NCBI GenBank assembly: GCA_035771165.1
Contig: JAWNZC010000232.1
Location: 2,594,001-2,658,000, forward strand
Source: Paragorgia papillata
Taxonomy: Eukaryota; Cnidaria; Anthozoa; Scleralcyonacea; Coralliidae
Length of the DNA: 64,000 nucleotides
Direction of reading: 5' to 3'
Shown here: one piece after another, positions 54,266-64,000 of the stretch
Position numbering within the stretch: position 1 is the first letter of the stretch
How the letters are laid out: each line of letters opens with the position of its first letter
The notes under the pieces: generated by a model
Databases searched by the model: none
The model's input: only the letters and a program-made list of their open reading frames with translations
Told to the model about the DNA's origin: nothing
Program-made: the position numbers and the translations under genes

Positions 54266-55986
54266 CAGGGGCGGATTTAATATACGTCAAACACCAAACA
54301 CGTCAAGCGACTAATGTAAAAAATCTGAGATGCGAAAATTTATGGTTTCTTCTGATTTTCCAATTTTTAACATATTTGGCAAGATACTGTTTATTCTTTG
54401 CCGGAGAATAATTTCATAATTCCTAGAGCCGTCGTCAGACGCCGCGCAAGTTATTCTGTGGCGACCTGTGGCCACTATCGCCCCGTAGCCTGCAAAGCAG
54501 GCCTAGCTTGGTACTAGAACCGTATAAGAGGTAACTATGGCGGGAAGTGGTCACCGACCGGCACGTTTATCCACGTCAAAATGGCCGAAATACGTCGGAA
54601 TCATGAGCGCTGATTGGTCAAAGCCAATGGAATTACGTCGGAAGTAAATGCAATTACGTCGGAAGTAATTTTTTTTAACGCAGGCTAGATTTTGATTGGC
54701 TAGAAACTAAATCTTGGCCGCAATCCGCCGCATGAAGCTGCATCTTGCAGCATCTTGCAGAAAGCAGCATGAACAGAGATCGATTACACGCGGGCTTTGA
54801 CTGAGGATTGACTGTTGTGTCATGGCTTCGACAAACGTCTTAGAACGCGTGCAGAGCGCTCTGAAGAGTAATAACGATGAGTTACTGCGACAAATCTATT
54901 GCGATTTGTCTTCAAAAATCCAAGCTTGTGCTATCCTCTCGGATCGGGAGCTTCATGCGAAGTTTAGTGTAAAATCCTTACACAGGGATTTCGATGCGGA
55001 GGCATATTTGCCGAAGTATCCCAAGGATGGAAAGAGGACCTGTATTGCTCTTAGGTGAGTCCATAGATAATCTGTCATTCTATTTGTGTTGCTCATAACG
55101 AATGAAGCAATGCCCCTCATTACACACCCGATGATTCACAATAGAGGAGCGCGATTTTGGCTTATACGGCTACAACCGAAACATACACCGACAACGAGTC
55201 CCTTTTATATACCAATTCCAAGATGCTGCGACGCGTTGGACTCATAAACACAAATTTGGTAAGCACTCACTTTATCTCTCCTTTATTATAATTATTACCG
55301 TGTTGATAGTGTTTATTATTTTGTTATTTACTTAAATCACATCGACTCCCAACCCCAAATCCCTGACCACTATAGAAGGCCGAAACGCATCCAGGGTTGT
55401 GTCCTAAGATCCTGAATGATTGCACTATACTATACGTTACAAATCCTTTATTCTTTTTCTGATGTTTTTTTTTCATGGTTCCTAAACAGTAATTTTACAC
55501 TGCATGTCCAACAGCGTGTTCCCTGTCGCCGTTCATACGCACCATAGCCGGAGGCTAATTGCGCTCTTCATTCAAATTCTCCCTCGTTTCACAATAATAT
55601 GCGACGAAAACTCCAATGTGGTTCCCATAACTACACATAAACCTTTATAAAAAATGTCATATGTAATGTATCTTCACTAATTATGGGATTCCCCTTTTTG
55701 ATCACTGGAAGAAATTTAACATTTACAAACTGTCACAAGGTCTCAGATAAAAGTAAAATACCAAAGTCCTCGTTTTGAACGAAGACTTTCTTGAAAATAA
55801 AATGTGCCATTAAAAACATGTTGAAAATTAGTTACGATTTTTCTTTAAATTGCTATCAGAACGCGGGAAATGCCATTTTAGAGACCCAAATTTCAAAAAA
55901 AAATTCTGGGGGTGGGGGGGCATGCCCCCGGACCCCCCTAGATTGCGTGTTTGACTAAGGTATAAATTTTCCTAGATCCGCCGCTG
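54266..55986. mobile_element. hAT-like DNA transposon, 5-bp TSD, carrying a spliced exon
   Basis: The left end CAGGGGCGGATTTA matches the inverse of the right end, CAGCGGCGGATCTA (12/14). AGTTA flanks both sides (54261-54265 and 55987-55991). A GC block with GCATGCCCCCGGACCCCCCT at about 55920-55940 is shared with the element at 536-1248, so both are relatives. TAGCCTGC / GCAGGCTA at about 54487 and 54682 suggest a further small nested insertion. No hAT transposase or BED/dimerisation motif is visible. Confidence 0.65.
54822..55053 (+). CDS. First exon of an unrecognised gene inside the hAT-like element
   Basis: ATG 54822 opens MASTNVLERVQSALKSNNDE, then LLRQIYCDLSSKIQACAILS and DRELHAKFSVKSLHRDFDAE, ending at a consensus donor (TTAG|GTGAGT at 55053/55054). 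The composition is helical and protein-like. No downstream exon was identified before the element ends. It may be a transposon-borne gene that lost its 3' part, or a captured host first exon. Function unknown. Confidence 0.4.
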
Positions 55987-55991
55987 AGTTA

Positions 55992-57130
55992 TGCTAATTT
56001 TCGTTAGTTGTTTTGTTATAAAAATATTTTCGGATATTTAACTGGTAGTTGTCATAAGGCCTCGGTTAACTTGGGGCCACACCCTGTATACAACAACACG
56101 TCAACCATTAGAGGAAAAGATAATAGAAGAAAGAAACAGGTGACATAGGATGCGGAAAACCCGGCTGCTGAAGTAGAAGGAAGCCGAAAAACAGACATTT
56201 GTGGAAACTAGCTGTCCGATTTTCGCCCATGAAGGTCATGAATCATCACCTTCCAACCATGATTGGGCGGCATGTTTCTAGCTCTCTAGTAAGCCTTGGA
56301 ACGACATGCATGCCTGATAGATATACGTGATAGATAGCCGAAAAGAGACGAACAAGTCAAAACACTCCGCATCGAAGTTATATTTGATTTATATGAGTAG
56401 ATGCTAAGGTAAATGAGTATCAGATTATGTATATTTTATTGGTGGGAGGATATAAGAAAAAGAAATCGCTAACGGTTTGAAAGGGTTAAGACATTTTTAA
56501 CGAAAATTTTAAAAAATATCGTAAAATTTGGTGAGCATTTGCTAAACATTAGTAAAATAAATATGACTACGTTATTTGTTTACATAAGGTCAAATGAGGA
56601 TATATAACACGAAAAATACGCAAAATATCAAAAAAGTTTGAAAAAGATTTTGGAGGCAGCTCGACAGCAGCAAGTAACCGAAATTTGTTTTGTGAGGAAA
56701 ACGCGTAAAATAATCATAGAATTTGGCAAATTTCCGGAATAACATCGGTGACATTGATATGACAACACTAAAAATTACTCCAAAGTTAATTGATATAAAA
56801 AATGTAAACAAATACTTACAAAAACTTTCCCGGCTTTGAAAATCCCGTCGTCTTTTCTTGGAAAAGGGCGGGAAGTAGGTTTGCGTTGTTGTTATGACAA
56901 CGAATTTAGACCGAGCAAAAGTACTGAGACCATGTTGTGGCCATGTTGAAATTTCGAATTGTCACGAAGCGAAAAATTCGGTTGGAAAGTATATTTTACT
57001 TAAAGTTTTGATGAGCAAGCAGGTTAGAAAGATATTGGTAACCTGTTTAGAGATAGTTCGCGATTATCTTTTGGGTGAATAATGAAATAACGAATGACGA
57101 AGAGATTTTGGGATGGAATTTATTAATTTA
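55992..57130. other. No gene recognised
   Basis: The stretch is AT-rich with a few short frames (56590-56811 minus, 56894-57082 plus) and no motif. Confidence 0.4.
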
Positions 57131-57133
57131 TTA

Positions 57134-57448
57134 CAGTCAAACCGGATGTTCGTTCCTGCGCGACATTGCAATATTGATAGCAACATTGTACTTAGCAGGT
57201 TGCTAAGAATTCGCATTTTAAATATCGAACTTCACATAATATGAAGTTCTATTGAAACTCAGAACAACTAACTCTAAGTAAACTTTATGTTATGTGAAGT
57301 TCAATATTTAAAATGCGAATTTAAAGCGAATTTTTAGCAATTTGCCAAGGAGTCACCGTGTATCGTAAGCATTGTCAACTCACGTCAACATTGCAATGTT
57401 GCAGTCAATATTGCAAGGTCGCCCAGTAAACAACATCCGCTTTGACTG
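57134..57448. mobile_element. Tc1/mariner-like MITE with nested palindrome
   Basis: The ends CAGTCAAACCGGATGTT and, inverted, CAGTCAAAGCGGATGTT are flanked by TA on both sides (57132-57133 and 57449-57450). Inside, 57209-57239 (AATTCGCATTTTAAATAT and on) is inverted at 57290-57321, forming a second long dyad, perhaps a MITE within a MITE. Confidence 0.7.
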
Positions 57449-57502
57449 TAAAACATGGTCAACGGATAGCCTGGATCTTAAATGGTACTGAGTATTAACA
57501 AT

Positions 57503-57924
57503 TAACGATCAATACTCCGTTATTTTATTTAAGAAAATAGACAACAGTCTTGTGGGGTTATGGAAGTGTGGGACAAACGCTCCAGTAAGCTGTTTTTTAA
57601 AGATCGTTGGGAGCTGGGCCCTGACTGAGTAAATTGGTCAGGGCAAACACTCCATTTGATCAAGGCAGCTGGGCCCTGATATAATTGGTCAGGGCAAACA
57701 CTGCTTAGGAAGATTCGAGAAATGGGCCCTAGAGCAATTTGCGATAACGCAATGGGCTCTAGGACAAGTTTCTCTTATCCTATATACATTGAGAATTCGG
57801 CCCTAAAGTGATTTGGGATAAATTTTCTCCAATGGACTTTAAGGCAAGATTCTACATGTACATCAGCATACAAAAAACGAGGTCTATGGGACAATTGTGA
57901 CCTCTAAACTGGAGCAATTGCCGC
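57503..57924 (-). repeat. Split direct repeat beta-2 (right terminus)
   Basis: 422 bp, a near-identical direct copy of 58796-59217. It carries GGGCCCTGA-type phrases (TGGGCCCTGATATAATTGGT) repeated inside. Confidence 0.9.
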
Positions 57925-58234
57925 TCGCACTTCTTTGCTTTATTAATATTACAAACTATATATAATGTTTTTCAATAAAAGCAAGCAGCTTAGTTATTTT
58001 TAGAAGGAGATTGTTTTCTAATAGTTCAGGCAACGAAAGAGCAAAAGTTCATAATAGTTAATAGTTTACGTATATTACATTCAATGATGAGCCTGTACCA
58101 GTGATAAATTTGAGCTTATACATAATAACAATGTACAGATTGTCTTAATAGAATTAATGGTAATAATCTAGTAATAATATACTAATACTAAAATAGGATA
58201 ACTTATAAGTTTGGTTTATGGGAAGGTGGGTGGG
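57925..58234 (-). other. Unique spacer between alpha-2 and beta-2
   Basis: The 310 bases are non-coding and are present once in the element. Confidence 0.7.
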
Positions 58235-58795
58235 TGTTTTAAGCAGACGTTTACTGTTTGAATTCTCAGTAAGAATGACGAAGTAAACGTGTGCATCTAG
58301 CTTTAGGCCGAATAGTTTTGACTAAGGTTGATTGTTGGATATGAATGAAACAGTCAACAATCCTGAGTCAATAATGGTTAATAGAGAGCAGCCAAATAAG
58401 TGAAATAACTTTGTTATCTGTACTGTCAATCACGGATTTCTATAGCCATCTATGTTAGAACAAGGCATTATTTGAACAATCACCTTGTTCCATTAGACAA
58501 GAATAGCTACCATGAAATATGTGGAATTGATATTACATTGTTGTATATTAGCATTTATCTCGTATCGTACGTTTATTCTAAATTTTTGTCTGTAAAAGTG
58601 CAATTTAAAATACCTTGAGTCTACGATGTTGATATTGGTAACATTTTGCCGAATTCAATTGGGTATAGAACTCAATTTCAGTGTTTGACAGTTTATACAG
58701 ACCTCGAATTGTTGACGATGAATGTTAATTGTTGCATATCTGCATTTACCTCGTATTGTACGTTAACTCTAATTTTATTGATAAAAATTGTCATT
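58235..58795 (-). repeat. Split direct repeat alpha-2
   Basis: 561 bp, a direct copy of 63292-63851, with one extra A (ATGAATGAAACAG against ATGAATGAACAG) and one G/T change. Confidence 0.92.
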
Positions 58796-59217
58796 TAACG
58801 ATCAATACTCCGTTATTTTATTTAAGAAAATAGACAACAGTCTTGTGGGGTTATGGAAGTGTGGGACAAACGCTCCAGTAAGCTGTTTTTTAAAGATCGT
58901 TGGGAGCTGGGCCCTGAATGAGTAAATTGGTCAGGGAAAACACTCCATTTGATCAAGGCAGCAGGGCCCTGATATAATTGGTCAGGGCAAACACTGCTTA
59001 GGAAGATTCGAGAAATGGGCCCTAGAGCAATTTGCGATAACGCAATGGGCTCTAGGACAAGTTTCTCTCATCCTATATACATTGAGAATTGGGCCTTAAA
59101 GTGATTTGGGATAAATTTTCTCCAATGGACTTTAAGGCAAGATTCTACATGTACATCAGCATACAAAAAACGAGGTCTATGGGACAATTGTGACCTCTAA
59201 ACTGGAGCAATTGCCGC
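58796..59217 (-). repeat. Split direct repeat beta-1
   Basis: 422 bp. It abuts alpha-2 with no spacer. On the minus strand it lies about 90 bases after the recombinase stop codon. Confidence 0.9.
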
Positions 59218-59307
59218 CACAATCACACGCTCGTGTGTGATCCCCATAGACCCATAGACGAAGGGTTACGTTATATACTCATTGATAAAGTGTTACATTA
59301 CCAAAAT

Positions 59308-60270
59308 CTAAAACTTTCCGAGATCAGTTATGAGTTGTTTTGAAACATCTGCAAGGATATGCACAGGAGTACGTATGTATCTTAAATAGCAGTCGGAGGA
59401 CCAACGACCGAGTGTTTCAATAAGGCAATGAGGTAGATTTTGAGACGCAGCTGTTGTAGCAGCTCCAATTCTGAAGCTGTGGCCGGAGAAATTTGAGCTA
59501 GTATAGCCACCGAGAGACAACAGTGAACGCAGTTCGTTAGTGAATTGCGTCCGAGACAATGCTGTGCCGTTTGAATATTGAAAAAGTGGTCCTGAAGAAT
59601 TTACACGTCGGGAAAGGTAGTTTTTCATGGCCAAAACCGGACATAGCTCGGAGTCATTAGCTCCAATGGTTATCTTAACAGCCGAACGAAATGGATCAGT
59701 CTTTGAAGCTTTTATGGTTAAACACATGTATCGAATGGTTTCATTTGAACATGGGTGGAAGGTTATGTCGGTTGGACATAAATGTATGGAAGGATCAAAA
59801 TTTTTGTAACAGGTCATTTCACCAATCCGCAGAAAGCCGAAAAAGGCTAGTGAAATCGCAGCCCATAGCATGTGATCATTATGTGAAGGAATTGCACGGC
59901 AATGAAGCAGACGGGAAAATAATTTTAGATGTACCAAGGTTATAGGCAAGCGGAGCCTAGTAGCCACACCTTTTACCCGTTTAATGCCCCTTAAGATGTA
60001 CTGGAGTCGCAGAAATTTACTAAGGGGGAGATCAAAACCGTTAATTAAGTGAAGATTACGAACAGCAGCTAGATAGACTTTTATTGTACCTGGATTGACT
60101 GTTTGAGCAAGAAATACTGCAAAGTAAATAAGGATGTTTTCTGTGGTAGGAAGAATAGGAGCAGTTTCGTGCAGTTTAAACTGATAGCAGAAATTCAGGA
60201 ATTGTTTTTCTCCGCTGCTGTATGTTCTTGAAGTACCTTGCGCTAAGGAAGCAACCTGATAACGTCGCAA
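59308..60270 (-). CDS. Tyrosine recombinase of the Ngaro-type element
   Basis: 320 codons, intact. This phage-integrase-fold enzyme joins the circular cDNA into the genome by site-specific-type strand exchange. Catalytic residues in sequence: Arg148 (FFGFLRIGEM), Lys190 (TIKASKTDPF), His264 and Arg267 (GHSFRIGAATTAA), Trp290 (LGRWSSD) and the nucleophile Tyr298 (CYLRYIR). The N-terminal 110 residues hold the core-binding domain (SR-TYSSGEKQFLNFCYQF; NPGTIKVYLAAVRNLH). It follows the RT/RNase H frame after 8 bases (stop at 60279), so it is probably expressed from the same transcript. The eukaryotic retroelement context rules out a phage integrase. Confidence 0.92.
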   Translation of the reverse strand: MRRYQVASLAQGTSRTYSSGEKQFLNFCYQFKLHETAPILPTTENILIYFAVFLAQTVNPGTIKVYLAAVRNLHLINGFDLPLSKFLRLQYILRGIKRVKGVATRLRLPITLVHLKLFSRLLHCRAIPSHNDHMLWAAISLAFFGFLRIGEMTCYKNFDPSIHLCPTDITFHPCSNETIRYMCLTIKASKTDPFRSAVKITIGANDSELCPVLAMKNYLSRRVNSSGPLFQYSNGTALSRTQFTNELRSLLSLGGYTSSNFSGHSFRIGAATTAASQNLPHCLIETLGRWSSDCYLRYIRTPVHILADVSKQLITDLGKF

Positions 60271-60278
60271 GTCGGCTT

Positions 60279-62049
60279 CTAGAGATCGGAAAGGATTTCT
60301 GGTAGGATTTGAGGCGACTGGTCTGCCTGAGGAGCCAGACGGCGGAAACGGGTTTGCTGAAAACGAGATATTGAATCAGCTATATTATTAAGATGTCCAG
60401 GGATATGCGCTGCTTTGAAATAAAAATTGCATTTCAGGGTTTGCAGGGTTAGAGCCCGAACTAGGTCCATCATTCTGGGACTTTTAGAGCGTTTTGCGTT
60501 TATAATTGACACAACTGTTTGGTTGTCGCAATAGAAAATAATTCGCTTTTGGGACCACCGGTGTCCCCATATGTATGCTGCGGCAACGATCGCATATAGC
60601 TCTTGCCAATCTATACTGATATCTTCATAGCTAAGTATCTGATGGGGCAACCACGATCCCTGAAACCACTGATTCTGAAAAATTCCCCCAAACCCAAGAG
60701 TCCCGGACGCGTCTTGTGAACAAAGAAAGGGTGTCAGAGTTCTCCCAGGTTGAATTAAGAAAAAGATTTGTACCATTCCATTCACAGAGGAATGTTTGCC
60801 ACATGGCAATATCTTGCTGGAAACTATGATTTAGACGGATGTGATGGTGTGGCTTCTGGATACCGCGAGTAAGTTGTATCATTCGTTGCAAAAACGCCCT
60901 ACCTGGGGGAACTACTTTGCATGCAAAATTAAGAGTGCCAATAAGTGACTGCAATTCTTTTAGAGTGGTATATTTTTTAGTGGTCCAGAGCGAAAGATCG
61001 CATCGTAGACGGTGGAGCTTATCATCAGGGAGCCGGGCTTCCATCTTGTTTGAATCAAGAAGAATGCCTAAGAACTCAAGAACGTGGGAAGGCCCTTCTG
61101 TTTTGTGCTCTGCAATTGGTACACCTAGCTGCCGAAAAGTGAGTATCATACTGGTCAAGCTGCTTTGACAAGGTTGACAGTAGGGCTTAGAGTTGGAAGG
61201 GGGCTCCATAATTAAGAAATCGTCTAAAATGTGGCCAACGTAACTTATGCAGCATTTGTTAAGGAGGATCCACTCAAGGGCGTATGACAATTGGTTAAAC
61301 AAATAAGGCGCGCTTCTCAAACCAAATGGAAGGACTTTATCGAAATAGTACCGGTTATTCCACTGCATACCTAGTAATTCCCAGTCGTCGGGATGAACTG
61401 GGTATTGACGAAAGGCAGATTCAATATCGGTTTTAGCTAAAAAGGTACCTCTGCCTAGGCGAACTAACGCGGAAATTGTGTCGTCAATTTTTATATATTG
61501 AAGGGAAAAATCATCTTTTTCAATAAAGGAGTTGACGGAGTCGCCCGATTTAGGAAAGGAAAGATGAAAGATAGTACGAAATTTATTGGAGTGCTTTTTT
61601 GGTACAATGCCAATTGGTGAAATCTGAAAATTAGTGAACGGGGGTTTGGTGAAAGGACCTGCAGTGTGACCAAGAGCGACTTCCTTGGCGAGGTTATCCG
61701 AAATTATAGTTGGGTTTTCAACGGCAGTTTTTAGGTTCTTCGAAACTTTCGAAACTCGTGGACCTTGATAGCCTAAACGGGCGCCGAAGCGCAATTCCGA
61801 ACAGAGTTTCAAAACAAATGACTGATCTGGATGTTCACAAAGAGCATCTTCTAAAACATTAACGCGAAGTGGAGCAACTACAGTTCTATCATAACTAATA
61901 TTGTCAATAATAACTTGACTATTTTCGGTGTTTGGAACTTGGTTTGTCGTTGCGGCTCTCTGTTGATGGAAGGGAGTCGTCGGAACGGTTTGGGCATTGG
62001 TAGCCGGGGTGGTTTCCTCCGCATCCGTTTCGATTGCATCTATGTGCAT
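60279..62049 (-). CDS. Reverse transcriptase / RNase H of the Ngaro-type element (one frameshift)
   Basis: It starts at ATG 62049, overlapping the damaged end of ORF1. RT motifs: IGIVPKKHSNKFRTIFHLSF, FLAKTDIESAFRQYPVH (first Asp), VLPFGLRSAPYLFNQL and ISYVGHILDDFLIMEP (LDD, the form used in DIRS/Ngaro RTs), with LEFLGILLDSNKMEARLPDD downstream. RNase H: DASGTLGFGGIF, WQELYAIVAA, FYCDNQTVVSII and KAAHIPGHLNNIADSISRF, with its acidic residues present. A single extra base near 60714 shifts the frame just before DASG. Otherwise it is open. No methyltransferase domain follows, unlike DIRS proper. Confidence 0.88.
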
Positions 62050-63242
62050 AGGGGCAATTGGTCTTGTCGCGACAGGACCACCCGCGATTGTAGCTGTGGC
62101 AGGTTGCGTCCCTCGCTGCCCCAGTTTTGTTTTGAGGGTCCATTAGAAAAAAGAGAATAGTCATCTCGAAGCTGAGAAGGACTGGCAGTAAACACTCGAA
62201 GCCATAGTTGGGTATCTATTACCGCCCAGGAGAGAGTACGACAGTTGGCAGCTTTGTGTCGAAACTTGTGGTCATAAATACACCACCCAAGACCCCCGTG
62301 AGCTTTCGCGGCATGGCGTATAGTTTCCATGTATTGAAGCAGTTCTGTAGCGCGAGCAGGAAATTTATGAACAACAATCAACATATACGTGTTGAAAGCT
62401 GTTGTCCAATCTTGGATATCAGTAAGGACTTGTGGTTTTCGGGGTGTCAAGGAGATCCCGGAAGCGGAAACCGTAAAGCTCAGATTATCTGAGCCGTGGG
62501 TGGACTGGTTGAGATTCTTTGGCAAAAGTTTAGATAACTCAAAAAACTCACCGCTTTCGATGTCTCGGATGAATTTCGCTGGAATCTCGGGTGTAAAACC
62601 ACCATCAGCCACGGTTGACGACGTCTGGCTCGTCGTTGGTTCCACTGGACGAAGTGCAGAGGACGTTAGGAAGGGAAATGACTGTCCAAGCTGTTCCAAT
62701 CGTTCGAGAGGATTAACTTCGCGACCAGAGGCAAGGTTGACGACATTTGGAGTGTCACGCGATGGCGGAGCGTCTAAGATCGGTCTTTCCACGGCCACGG
62801 AAGGATTTACCACGTCGCTATGCGGGCGCGATTGGTCTTGGAAGTAGGTTTGAAGAGATAATTGGACAATGTTCGTTATTTGCGCAACTTGGTCGTCGCT
62901 GAACGTGGTGGGTACAGTGGATGGCGGTTGTCGTCGGTGGACAATGACGGGATTGTCATTTGATATGGTTACTTCTTCATCGACATGAGATATGCTGTCT
63001 GCTTGTCGGCGCTCTCGTTCTTTCGTTAGACGGGTTTTCAGTGCTTCTCTGCCGCCGTGGTTTGGAAGGTTGAGTTCTCGACAGAGTTGCCGCATCTGCG
63101 GCGTGTTTAGCCGTTCAACGTCGTCAGGAAAAGGCATTGTCGAAGGACCTGGGCGCACGATCTCGGGCCTGGCTTGGTTGGCTATATTTGGTTCTTGCAC
63201 ACGAGAACGACGAGCAGAAGAGCGCGTTCGTGTCTTTGGCAT
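61919..63242 (-). CDS. ORF1 (gag-like) of the Ngaro-type element: SAP domain and CCCH-type zinc finger
   Basis: The likely start is ATG 63242 (MPKTRTRSSARRSRVQEP), since an upstream extension lies in the alpha repeat. Residues about 36-75 (LNTPQMRQLCRELNLPNHGG, then REALKTRL) form a SAP motif, a DNA-binding helix-turn-helix. The middle (WTTAFNTYMLIVVHKFPARA ... YMETIRHAAK ... IYDHKFRHKA) is the conserved capsid-like part seen in other tyrosine-recombinase elements. An indel in an A run near 62131-62137 shifts the frame. The other frame (to 61919) continues with ATCHSYNRGWSCRDKTNCPY, AHRCNRNGCGGNHPGYQCP, a Cys3His-type finger plus a second Cys cluster. It probably packages element RNA. Confidence 0.8.
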
Positions 63243-63291
63243 GACTGGAATACACGACGAGCAGAGGCACACGAGAACGTAAGATACAAAA

Positions 63292-63851
63292 TGTTTTAAG
63301 CAGACGTTTACTGTTTGAATTCTCAGTAAGAATGACGAAGTAAACGTGTGCATCTAGCTTTAGGCCGAATAGTTTTGACTAAGGTTGATTGTTGGATATG
63401 AATGAACAGTCAACAATCCTGAGTCAATAATGGTTAATAGAGAGCAGCCAAATAAGTGAAATAACTTTGTTATCTGTACTGTCAATCACTGATTTCTATA
63501 GCCATCTATGTTAGAACAAGGCATTATTTGAACAATCACCTTGTTCCATTAGACAAGAATAGCTACCATGAAATATGTGGAATTGATATTACATTGTTGT
63601 ATATTAGCATTTATCTCGTATCGTACGTTTATTCTAAATTTTTGTCTGTAAAAGTGCAATTTAAAATACCTTGAGTCTACGATGTTGATATTGGTAACAT
63701 TTTGCCGAATTCAATTGGGTATAGAACTCAATTTCAGTGTTTGACAGTTTATACAGACCTCGAATTGTTGACGATGAATGTTAATTGTTGCATATCTGCA
63801 TTTACCTCGTATTGTACGTTAACTCTAATTTTATTGATAAAAATTGTCATT
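63292..63851 (-). repeat. Split direct repeat alpha-1 (left terminus, promoter side)
   Basis: 560 bp, a direct copy of 58235-58795. It ends 50 bases upstream of the ORF1 ATG, so it presumably contains the promoter. Confidence 0.92.
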
Positions 63852-64000
63852 AAATCAACTGTCAATTCAAAAGTAAGTTGTTCACATTTATTTACAAAAT
63901 TTCTTGGAACGTTTAAAATAAGCCGTGGAATGTTCTTTTTGTACAAGTTATGGACTGTTGAAATCCCTAAAAATTTGAAAGTTGATATAATTGCGGAATA
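63852..64000. other. Right flank of the Ngaro-type element
   Basis: AT-rich, no feature seen. It begins AAATCAACTG. Together with the left flank (ending AGTATTAACA) it defines the expected empty site. Confidence 0.5.

Larger units (their letters stand above)
57503..63851 (-). mobile_element. Ngaro-type tyrosine-recombinase retrotransposon, full length
   Basis: Reading the minus strand: repeat alpha-1 (63851-63292), ORF1, RT/RNase H, tyrosine recombinase, repeat beta-1 (59217-58796), alpha-2 (58795-58235), a 310-bp spacer and beta-2 (57924-57503). This A1-ORFs-B1A2-B2 layout is the split direct repeat structure of Ngaro/PAT-type elements. The internal beta-1/alpha-2 junction reproduces what the outer ends would form when circularised. 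Alpha copies differ at about two positions in 560 and beta copies at only a few in 422. There is no target duplication, as expected for recombinase-mediated insertion. ATTA at both boundaries may be the crossover site. Confidence 0.92.

Noticed and set aside
59308..60270. Phage or bacterial integrase by horizontal transfer
   Set aside because: It is flanked by an RT/RNase H ORF and split direct repeats, the standard setting of a eukaryotic tyrosine-recombinase retroelement.

Overview
The window is eukaryotic, AT-rich, intron-containing DNA, most likely from an anthozoan cnidarian (coral or anemone). This is inferred from the mix of gene families: SRCR exons, free-standing P2X7 'ballast'-domain genes, THAP/Kolobok, Penelope, Ngaro-type and short-LTR Ty3/gypsy elements. 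No bacterial gene, rRNA, confident tRNA gene or CRISPR array was seen. The only clearly host-like coding sequence is one intact SRCR exon (53.4-53.7 kb, minus), a decayed second SRCR exon (10.3 kb), a broken BEN-like exon (0.4-1.75 kb) and an OB-fold-like exon (45.5-45.9 kb). Almost everything else is mobile DNA, much of it nested.

Layout: 0.4-1.75 kb, BEN-like exon split by a hAT-like insertion with a 5-bp target duplication. 6.8-9.1 kb, a TTAA-flanked Kolobok-like element. 11.2-11.6 and 19.4-19.7 kb, two halves of one Penelope-like element separated by a 7.85-kb Mutator-like element with 69-bp inverted ends and a 9-bp target duplication. 21.7-22.7 kb, a decayed tyrosine-recombinase retroelement followed by an array of about 20 copies of a 65-bp repeat. 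25.98-27.98 kb, an inverted-repeat transposon with TAA duplications that contains a 960-bp Mutator-like element.

27.99-38.85 kb is the centrepiece: an autonomous Kolobok transposon with TTAA duplications and conserved inverted ends. It carries two convergent genes: a three-exon plus-strand gene for a P2X7-type zinc-binding ballast domain, and a multi-exon minus-strand THAP transposase. One transposase exon is split by a Ty3/gypsy element (30.3-34.8 kb), whose gag is itself split by a 240-bp MITE.

39.06-44.02 kb holds a second Ty3/gypsy element (minus strand) with very short LTRs (92/93 bp) and a perfect 5-bp target duplication. 47.2-57.4 kb holds several MITEs, a hAT-like element with a spliced exon, tandem repeats and the SRCR exon. 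57.5-63.85 kb is a full Ngaro-type tyrosine-recombinase retrotransposon with textbook split direct repeats that are almost identical, so it is probably a recent insertion.

The classes transpose independently, but the nesting gives an order of events: Penelope before the 7.85-kb element; Harbinger-like element before Kolobok; Kolobok before gypsy-1; gypsy-1 before its MITE. All family assignments are by reading motifs and ends; no database search was run.
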